A stretch of 40,236 bases of DNA from an uncultured Bacteroidota bacterium. Its GTDB lineage: Bacteria; Bacteroidota; Bacteroidia; Chitinophagales; Saprospiraceae. The stretch spans positions 1 to 40,236 of the forward strand of contig CALMSX010000035.1 of assembly GCA_937872515.1 (NCBI GenBank), given 5' to 3'. Position numbers and translations under genes: made by a program. Of this stretch, positions 35,578 through 40,236 are shown piece after piece; the stretch's first letter is position 1; the number at the start of each line of letters is the position of its first letter. The notes under the pieces were generated by a model. The model searched no databases, was not told the origin of the DNA, and saw only the letters and a program-made list of their open reading frames with translations.

Positions 35578-35675
35578 TATTATTATGGTATTATTATGTG
35601 TGTTGATAGTACTTTTACAAATACCTGAATCGTCTTGATTTAAAATTATAGTATTATTATGATTGATTATAGTAC
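35578..35675. repeat. Two 35-bp direct repeats in the susC/araC gap (operator candidates)
   Basis: Units at 35578-35612 and 35641-35675 agree at 28 of 35 positions and are 63 bp apart (six helical turns). The plus-strand pattern is TAWW, ATTAT, R, GTATTATTATG, seven variable bases, ATAGTAC. The first unit also contains an 11-bp tandem of TATTATTATG at 35578 and 35589. On the minus strand the core reads AATACYATAA and is shared with the ABC operon repeats. They lie between the divergent araC and susC starts and probably bind the AraC-type protein. Confidence 0.6.
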
Positions 35676-35680
35676 ATTTG
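35673..35680 (+). promoter_or_regulatory. TACATTTG -7 element of the araC-type gene
   Basis: It fits TAnnTTTG and lies 15 bases before the ATG at 35696. It overlaps the end of the second 35-bp repeat, so binding there would block or modify the regulator's own promoter. Confidence 0.4.
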
Positions 35681-35695
35681 ATGAAATGACTCGCC

Positions 35696-36682
35696 ATGCC
35701 ACAAATGAATATTTTTAAAGAAATTACCCCTCTGCGTCCCCAGGACATTGTAGTTGTAATTGACTCGGTAAGAAACGGCTTTGACTATCCCATTCACAAC
35801 CATCCGGAGTATGAAATCAATCTCATCATGGGCATTTCGGGTACCCGCATAGTGGGTGATTCAACGGAGCGATATTCAGATTACGACCTGGTTTTACTCG
35901 GTCCCTACCTTTTTCACAAATGGGACGGCGATAAACAAATTCAGGAAAGCGGTCAGAGTTATCGGGTGATCACCCTTCAGTTTTCGATGGACTTATTCAA
36001 TGGACAGATGTTTCAAAAGGAAAAGTTTCACAAGATCAGAAACCTGCTTTCGGAGTCGGGTAGGGGCATCCGTTTTTATGGCAACACCTTCAATGAAGCC
36101 GTAAAAATTATGATGGGACTGGCAGAAGAAACCCACTTCAATGGAGTGCTTGAATTTTTAAATTTACTCAACCTCCTGGCCAATTCTACCGAGTGCGAAT
36201 ACCTCGCCTCCCTTGGCTTTAGTCCCAACTCGGTCCGTTCTGAAAGCAATCGCATCCAAAGTGCCTATGGATACATCATGAAAAATTTTACCGATGCCGG
36301 CCTGCGTATCCAGGATGTAGCCGCATGTGTCAACATGAGTGAATCTGCCTTTTCTCACTTTTTCCAAAAATTTGCCTTCCGCTCTTTTACCCAGTTTTTA
36401 ATCGATCTCCGCATCGGCCATGCCTGCAAGCTCCTTCTTGACACAGACCAAACCATTGCCCAGGTCAGCGATGCATCCGGCTTCAACAACCTCGCCAACT
36501 TCAACCGCCTCTTCAAAAAATACAAAGGCTGTACCCCTCTTGAATACAAAAAACTCTATGTCGAAAAAAACACTTTCGACTGGACCAACCAACCCACTCC
36601 GTGGCAGTTTATCCCCAACAAAACCAACATCGACAAAGTCATCCTACCCGCCCAACAAGGCACCCGATTAATTCATCTGTGA
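35696..36682 (+). CDS. AraC-family transcriptional regulator of the carbohydrate locus
   Basis: A cupin-like sensor domain (about 20-120) has HNHPEYEINLIMGISGTRIVGDS. An AraC-type DNA-binding domain follows at about 190-290 with two helix-turn-helix motifs: RIQDVAACVNMSESAFSHFFQKF and QTIAQVSDASGFNNLANFNRLFKKYKGCTPLEYKKLY. It is divergent from susC, separated by 219 bases that carry two 35-bp direct repeats, and should activate the SusCD operon in response to a sugar (inference). It probably also controls itself through the repeat overlapping its promoter. The C-terminal 30 residues after the binding domain are an uncommon extension. Confidence 0.93.
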   Translation: MPQMNIFKEITPLRPQDIVVVIDSVRNGFDYPIHNHPEYEINLIMGISGTRIVGDSTERYSDYDLVLLGPYLFHKWDGDKQIQESGQSYRVITLQFSMDLFNGQMFQKEKFHKIRNLLSESGRGIRFYGNTFNEAVKIMMGLAEETHFNGVLEFLNLLNLLANSTECEYLASLGFSPNSVRSESNRIQSAYGYIMKNFTDAGLRIQDVAACVNMSESAFSHFFQKFAFRSFTQFLIDLRIGHACKLLLDTDQTIAQVSDASGFNNLANFNRLFKKYKGCTPLEYKKLYVEKNTFDWTNQPTPWQFIPNKTNIDKVILPAQQGTRLIHL

Positions 36683-36686
36683 GTTT

Positions 36687-36714
36687 AGGTGCCAGGGGTT
36701 AGGTGCTAGGGGAT
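36687..36714 (+). repeat. Heptamer array (AGGKGNN x4), inverted arm of a CCCTNNN array
   Basis: Four contiguous heptamers begin at 36687: AGGTGCC, AGGGGTT, AGGTGCT, AGGGGAT. They lie just after the araC-type stop. The array is the inverted counterpart of the CCCTNNN array at 37250-37284, agreeing at 22 of 28 positions in reverse complement. Confidence 0.75.
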
Positions 36715-36739
36715 ATGTTGTTTCATAAAATGCCTTGAC

Positions 36740-36762
36740 AGGGTTCTACCCTAAACCCTAAA
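36740..36762. repeat. Short CCCTAAA pair with palindrome
   Basis: The palindrome AGGGT-TCT-ACCCT (36740-36752) overlaps two tandem CCCTAAA heptamers (36749-36755 and 36756-36762). It belongs to the same heptamer family and lies between the AGGKGNN array and the orphan OrfA gene. Confidence 0.6.
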
Positions 36763-36786
36763 ACAGGTGGATAGCTTTTTTTAATA

Positions 36787-37191
36787 CTAACGCGTTTTCT
36801 CATCAGGATTTGATTTTAATTCAAAATCTTCTCCCAATTGTTCCTTCGCTAATTTGAGTAACTCTTTTAGATAAACCAGCTCTACGTGTTGTGAGCCAAG
36901 CAGTTGCTTCAAATGTGCAGCTTCCTTTTCGAGTGACTTTATTCGATTTACATCTTCCTCTGTTTGTACAAGAATAGGCGGAGGAAGTTCTTTACTTCCA
37001 TATTTCTTCACCCATAACCGGACACTGTCTGCTTTTACATCAAACTCATGTGCAACTTGTCCGATCGTCTTAGATCCCTCCTCAATGTAGGTTACTTGCT
37101 GCTTGCGAAAACTCTCACTAAAGCGCCTCCGTCTTCTTTCTTCTAGTGTTAATTTGTCCATTTCAAATGTCAATTTAAGCAAGTTTTCCAC
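36787..37191 (-). CDS. Orphan IS3-type transposase OrfA / helix-turn-helix protein
   Basis: The protein has a basic N-terminus (ERRRRRFSESFRKQQVTYI), a helix-turn-helix at about 20-65 (TIGQVAHEFDVKADSVRLWVKKYG) and a leucine-zipper-like coil at about 85-120, typical of IS3/IS911 OrfA. The likely start is MDKLTLEERRRR at 37161. No OrfB with the DDE catalytic domain follows, so transposition by itself is excluded. An A7G run (a typical IS3 frameshift slip site) lies just past its stop rather than before it. It may be an IS relic or a repurposed DNA-binding protein. Inverted heptamer arrays flank it. Confidence 0.75.
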   Translation of the reverse strand: MENLLKLTFEMDKLTLEERRRRRFSESFRKQQVTYIEEGSKTIGQVAHEFDVKADSVRLWVKKYGSKELPPPILVQTEEDVNRIKSLEKEAAHLKQLLGSQHVELVYLKELLKLAKEQLGEDFELKSNPDEKTR

Positions 37192-37249
37192 ATTTTTTAT
37201 GTCAAGCTATTCCATGAGAGGGCACTAGTTGCTGATGATTAAGATTCAA

Positions 37250-37284
37250 CCCTATCCCCTAGTCCCTATCCCCTGATCCCTACA
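37250..37284. repeat. Heptamer array CCCTNNN x5
   Basis: Five contiguous heptamers, CCCTATC, CCCTAGT, CCCTATC, CCCTGAT and CCCTACA, fill 37250-37284 and touch the malic enzyme stop codon at 37285. The first four bases are constant and the last three vary. In reverse complement they match the array at 36687-36714. Confidence 0.8.
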
Positions 37285-38892
37285 TTAATACTCAGGATCA
37301 TACTGCAGATCTGCGATAAACGCCTTGATATCTTGCGGTCTCTCTGCCCTCGCCAGCCCCTGGTCCCATAAATAAGTAGCCACTGCAGTTGCAATTTCCA
37401 GTGAAATTTCCTGTAAATGGGTCATCCTGGGAAATAGGGTGCCATGAGATAATTCATCTTCTGTAACCTGCGATGCCAATACTTTGGCGGCAATCAGGAA
37501 GATGGGATCGGGTAGGTATTTGGCTTCGCAAGCCATGGCCCCCAGGCCAATACCAGGGAAGATGTAGACATTGTTACCCTGGCCGGGAATATGCAACTTA
37601 CCCTTATATTCTACTTTTCCAAATGGGCTACCACTTACAAAAATGGCCTTGCCGTCGCTCCATTCATACGCCTGCTCTGCTGTACATTCAGCACTGGTGG
37701 TAGGGTTGGAAAGTGCAAAAATGGCAGGGCGTTCATTGTACTTGCACATAATTTGGATAACTTCTTGCGTAAAGGCGCCACCAGCCCCTGATGCCCCAAT
37801 CAGAATGTGGGGTTGGTAGTGATGAAGCGTTTCTTCAAAGCTCATGTGCTGGCTTGGTCTGGCATAGGGAACATTGTGCGAGAGCAGTTTTTTGTGGTCT
37901 TTAGTTACCAGGCCATCGATATCAACAAACCAAAGTCTGTCTTGCGCTTCTTCGCGACTCAAACCTTCTTCCATAAATGCATCAACCATCAGATCTGCTA
38001 TGCCCGTGGCGGCCGATCCTGCACCTAAAAATAAGATCCTGCTTTCTTTAAAAGGGATACCAGAAACTCTGGTGGAACACAAAACACCTGACAAAGCAAC
38101 AGCGGCCGTGCCCTGAATATCATCATTGAAACAAAGCACTTCATGCTGGTATTTTTCAAGTAGGGCATAGGCCTTGGGAGTAATAAAATCTTCAAATTGG
38201 ATCAGGGCCTTCGGAAATTTTATTTGAACCCCTTTAATAAACTCATCTACCATTTCAAAGTAAGCTTCATCGTCGAGGCGCGGGTGCGGATATCCAAGAT
38301 AGAGCAGGTCTTCTCTAAGAGGTTTATTATTGGTTCCCAAATCAAGAACAATGGGCATACATTGCGCTGGATTGATGCCGGCACCCGCGGTGTATAGCGA
38401 TAATTTTCCAATCGAAATGCCAATTCCGTTGACACCCAAATCACCCAAACCTAGAATCCTGCTACCATCGGTTACCACTATGATTCGGATGTCATTTTCT
38501 GGCCAATTGCCCAGCAACTGCAACACATCTCCTTTGTCATCAGGGGTTATATAAAATCCCTTGTCAATGCGGTAAATGTGTGAAAACCTTGTGCAAACTT
38601 CTCCTACGGTAGGGGTATAAATGATGGGAAGCAACTCTTCCAGATTTTTCATAATGATGTGGTAGTACAACCGCTCATTTCTGTCTTGTAAGGCGGAAAG
38701 GAAGATGTACTTTTCTATGTTACTGCCTTTGTCACGGATGTTCGACATCACACGCATTTCCTGTACCTCCTGCGATATGATGGAGTGGGGCAGTAAACCT
38801 CTGAGGCCCAAAGCCTGCCTTTCTTCTTTTGTAAATGCGGTAGACTTACTTAGTTTTTTATCCCTTAGTACGACAACTCCTTTTTTGTCCAT
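37285..38892 (-). CDS. maeA: NAD-type malic enzyme
   Basis: The frame starts at 38928, but MDKKGVVVLRDKKLSKST from 38892 fits the family start and follows a purine-rich stretch. Numbering from 38928, the catalytic tyrosine Y104 (IIYTPTVGE), lysine K175 (ISIGKLSLYT), the metal ligands E245-D246 (FED) and D269/D270 (NDDIQGT) and the nucleotide-binding LGAGSAATG (301-309) are all present. It oxidatively decarboxylates malate to pyruvate, making NADH (the NAD preference is inferred from the long subfamily type, not proven). The protein is cytoplasmic and single-domain, without the C-terminal phosphotransacetylase domain of MaeB types. A Crp/Fnr-like palindrome lies 72 bases upstream. Confidence 0.95.
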   Translation of the reverse strand: MDKKGVVVLRDKKLSKSTAFTKEERQALGLRGLLPHSIISQEVQEMRVMSNIRDKGSNIEKYIFLSALQDRNERLYYHIIMKNLEELLPIIYTPTVGEVCTRFSHIYRIDKGFYITPDDKGDVLQLLGNWPENDIRIIVVTDGSRILGLGDLGVNGIGISIGKLSLYTAGAGINPAQCMPIVLDLGTNNKPLREDLLYLGYPHPRLDDEAYFEMVDEFIKGVQIKFPKALIQFEDFITPKAYALLEKYQHEVLCFNDDIQGTAAVALSGVLCSTRVSGIPFKESRILFLGAGSAATGIADLMVDAFMEEGLSREEAQDRLWFVDIDGLVTKDHKKLLSHNVPYARPSQHMSFEETLHHYQPHILIGASGAGGAFTQEVIQIMCKYNERPAIFALSNPTTSAECTAEQAYEWSDGKAIFVSGSPFGKVEYKGKLHIPGQGNNVYIFPGIGLGAMACEAKYLPDPIFLIAAKVLASQVTEDELSHGTLFPRMTHLQEISLEIATAVATYLWDQGLARAERPQDIKAFIADLQYDPEY

Positions 38893-38964
38893 TTTTTCTT
38901 CTCTTTTGTTTTCCAACCTTTGAATCACCTCTGAGGCAGTTCTATGTTGGTCACTTTGATGATT

Positions 38965-38984
38965 TTTTTGTCGGACGACAAAAA
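38965..38984. promoter_or_regulatory. Perfect 9-2-9 palindrome, Crp/Fnr-type operator candidate
   Basis: TTTTTGTCGGACGACAAAAA is a perfect inverted repeat with a 2-base centre. Its core TTGTC-N4-GACAA has the layout of Crp/Fnr boxes (for example TTGAT-N4-ATCAA). It is 72 bases before the malic enzyme start at 38892 and lies in the gap shared with the Crp/Fnr gene. A hairpin is less likely because its loop would be too tight. Confidence 0.55.
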
Positions 38985-39222
38985 TCTACTTTTTTGGTGT
39001 GAAAATCTCGGCTAATTAGCAAAATCTTAATTTAATTTTCAGCCAAAATCAATATTTTATTCTGTAGGTTTTGACTGTTTCATTTCTTTTGTACCAAACA
39101 AACAGCAAAATTTTCTTATTTTCGGAATGTAATTCTGTAAGTTTGAAAATTTAATACTTATAGTTTTATATGAGCCAATAATAATGGGGCATAAAGAAAT
39201 TTTGTTTTGTTGCCATTATTTG

Positions 39223-39234
39223 TGACATCTGTCA
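39223..39234. promoter_or_regulatory. Palindrome TGACATCTGTCA upstream of the Crp/Fnr gene
   Basis: This is a perfect 5-2-5 inverted repeat. Its centre is about 64 bases before the transcription start predicted from the TATTTTTG element, a position like class I activator sites. It might be an autoregulatory site; a chance palindrome is possible. Confidence 0.3.
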
Positions 39235-39278
39235 TTAAGCACTGTGATTTTGGTCTCTTTAGTGGATACACTCATTCG

Positions 39279-39286
39279 TATTTTTG
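39279..39286 (+). promoter_or_regulatory. TATTTTTG -7 element of the Crp/Fnr gene
   Basis: It fits TAnnTTTG and overlaps the in-frame TTG at 39284. Translation therefore more likely starts at GTG 39302, 15 bases downstream. A TTTG at 39249 is spaced too far away for a good -33. Confidence 0.4.
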
Positions 39287-39301
39287 TATTCAAACTATAA
39301 A

Positions 39302-40018
39302 GTGGAAAATACGGAATCAAATCATCCCTTGTCATCCGGCTGTCAACTTTGCCGGTCGAGGATGCGTTCTGTTTTTAGTCACTTGCATACTGCCGATCTT
39401 CAACTACTGGATGCTTGTCGACAAGAGATAGAATACAAGGCAGGTGAACTCATTTTTAAAGAAGGCAGTTATCCCAAAGGCCTCTACTGTGTGGGTAAAG
39501 GTAAGATCAAAGTTACCCATGAAGAAGAACTGGGATTTCAACAAATCATACATCTGGCTGGCGAAGGAGATGTCATGGGATATCGCGCCATCCTGGCAGA
39601 GGACACATTTTCCTGCAGCGCCTCCGCTTTAGAAAATTCCCGCATTTGTTTTATCCCCCGATCTTCGCTTTATACCTTGTTAGAAACCAATGCCCGCCTG
39701 GCCCTCCGCCTAGCCCAGCTACTTGCCGGGGAATTAAAAAAAGCAGAACTCAAAATCACCGATCACACCCTCCGCCCCGTGAAAAGCCGAATTGCCCTGG
39801 GAATCGAATGGCTTTCTGATAGATACGGCATGGAAGGCAACGCCATCAAAGCCTCACTCAAAAGATCTGACCTTGCCCACCTCGCTGGTACCACCCGCGA
39901 AACGGCAACCCGCATTCTCTACGACCTCCAGGCCGAAGGCATCATCCAACTAGAAGGACGACGCATTTCTATTGTTGACAAACATAAACTCCACCAACTC
40001 ACTTCTTTCTCCCGCTAA
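39302..40018 (+). CDS. Crp/Fnr-family transcriptional regulator
   Basis: The start is taken as GTG 39302, because the frame's earlier TTG (39284) overlaps the promoter element. The N-terminus has C14-x-x-C17 (GCQLCRSRMRSVFSHL). A cyclic-nucleotide-binding-type beta-roll spans about 35-140 (AGELIFKEGSYPKGLYCVGKGKI), then the dimerisation helix and a Crp-type helix-turn-helix with RSDLAHLAGTTRETATRILYDL. Only two N-terminal cysteines are visible, so a canonical four-cysteine Fnr iron-sulfur cluster is not supported. A Crp/Fnr-like palindrome near the malic enzyme is its natural target candidate (inference). It has no partner gene after it in the window. Confidence 0.92.
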   Translation: MENTESNHPLSSGCQLCRSRMRSVFSHLHTADLQLLDACRQEIEYKAGELIFKEGSYPKGLYCVGKGKIKVTHEEELGFQQIIHLAGEGDVMGYRAILAEDTFSCSASALENSRICFIPRSSLYTLLETNARLALRLAQLLAGELKKAELKITDHTLRPVKSRIALGIEWLSDRYGMEGNAIKASLKRSDLAHLAGTTRETATRILYDLQAEGIIQLEGRRISIVDKHKLHQLTSFSR

Positions 40019-40119
40019 CAGCTTCCCCTTGCTGTTCAAGAACACAAGCTCCGCGCATAGCGCCTTTCGTTATGAGACGGTAAGTTATAAAATGATTTGC
40101 AGTTGCTGGGGGATGGCGA

Positions 40120-40140
40120 AGCGTATAGCGCTTAGCGTTT
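40120..40140 (+). repeat. Heptamer array AGCGNNN x3
   Basis: AGCGTAT, AGCGCTT and AGCGTTT occupy 40120-40140. AGCG is the reverse complement of CGCT, so this is an inverted-orientation array facing the CGCTYNN array that follows. GCGAAGCG at 40117-40124 pairs perfectly with CGCTTCGC at 40195-40202. Confidence 0.7.
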
Positions 40141-40145
40141 ATATC

Positions 40146-40236
40146 CGCTCTTCGCTTAGCGCTCTCCGCTCTCCGCTCTCCGCTCAGCGCTCCTCGCTTC
40201 GCGCTCCCCGCTCCCCGCTCCGCGCTCCCCGCTCCC
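40146..40236 (+). repeat. Heptamer array CGCTYNN x13, running off the window
   Basis: Exactly 13 heptamers fill 40146-40236. All begin CGCT, the fifth base is C or T, and the last two vary: CTT, TAG, CTC (x3), CAG, CCT, TCG, CCC (x2), CCG, CCC (x2). It is GC-rich in an AT-rich neighbourhood and lies after the Crp/Fnr gene. The 100 bases between that gene and the arrays contain nothing recognisable. Confidence 0.85.

Larger units (their letters stand above)
38929..39301. other. Divergent intergenic region between malic enzyme and Crp/Fnr genes
   Basis: This AT-rich gap of about 370 bases holds no supported gene. It contains the palindromes at 38965-38984 and 39223-39234, a TTTGT-ACCAA-ACAAA inverted repeat further in, and the promoter-like element at 39279-39286. 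Confidence 0.6.

Noticed and set aside
35539..35748. Minus-strand frame of 69 codons across the susC/araC gap
   Set aside because: Its apparent asparagine/isoleucine pattern comes from the AT-rich direct repeats. It overlaps the regulator start and both promoter-like elements.
38965..38984. Palindrome read as an intrinsic terminator hairpin
   Set aside because: The 2-base centre is too small for a loop, and it lies upstream of gene starts rather than after a stop, so an operator is more likely.
40146..40236. Heptamer array as a CRISPR or coding repeat
   Set aside because: The units are 7 bases with no spacers. A 7-base period is out of step with codons unless taken three at a time, and no gene start leads into it.

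Overview
The window looks like a chromosomal piece of a Bacteroidota (Bacteroidetes) bacterium. The evidence is a SusC/SusD pair, two proteins with C-terminal type IX secretion (T9SS) sorting domains, LytTR-type signalling, TAnnTTTG-like promoter elements and AT-rich gaps. No tRNA, rRNA, CRISPR array or complete insertion sequence was seen. Families are assigned from recognised motifs only; no database search was possible.

Layout. (1) 1-1256: the N-terminal part of a secreted protein that runs off the left edge. (2) 1508-8176, minus strand: eight tightly packed genes that look like one signalling operon. In transcription order they are a TPR sensor histidine kinase, three membrane proteins, a receiver/LytS-type kinase fusion, a LytTR response regulator, a secreted protein and a 78-residue protein. 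(3) 8231-10634, minus: two exported proteins, one a predicted right-handed beta-helix. (4) 10964-12743, plus: a two-heme cytochrome lipoprotein, a small cysteine-containing membrane protein and a methyltransferase, joined by 4-base overlaps. (5) 12940-15414: a P-type cation ATPase with unusual ion-site residues.

(6) 15678-35530 is a large carbohydrate region. On the plus strand an ABC sugar importer (binding lipoprotein, two permeases, ATPase) is interleaved with a cytoplasmic GH130 enzyme and an exported six-hairpin-like protein. A second GH130 gene converges on it. On the minus strand a SusC-SusD pair is followed by two large T9SS-exported multidomain proteins and ends at a strong hairpin terminator. 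An AraC-family regulator is divergent from susC. The likely logic is surface capture and processing by SusCD and the T9SS proteins, inner-membrane import by the ABC system, and cytoplasmic phosphorolysis of beta-mannosides by GH130. Pairing a SusCD locus with a complete CUT1-type ABC importer is unusual for this phylum. Repeats in the susC/araC gap (35-bp units, 63 bp apart) and before the ABC operon (15-bp units, 21 bp apart) share an AATACYAT core, which suggests one regulator for both.

(7) 36683-40236: an orphan IS3-type OrfA, an NAD-type malic enzyme and a Crp/Fnr regulator. This block is marked by heptanucleotide arrays with a fixed tetranucleotide and a variable triplet (CCCTNNN and CGCTYNN families, in both orientations) lying after gene ends; the last runs off the right edge. 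A perfect 9-2-9 palindrome before the malic enzyme resembles a Crp/Fnr operator.

Most unusual signals: the heptamer arrays, the shared operator-like repeats, the two-kinase membrane operon, the SusCD/ABC hybrid locus, and the LamG domains with paired cysteines.
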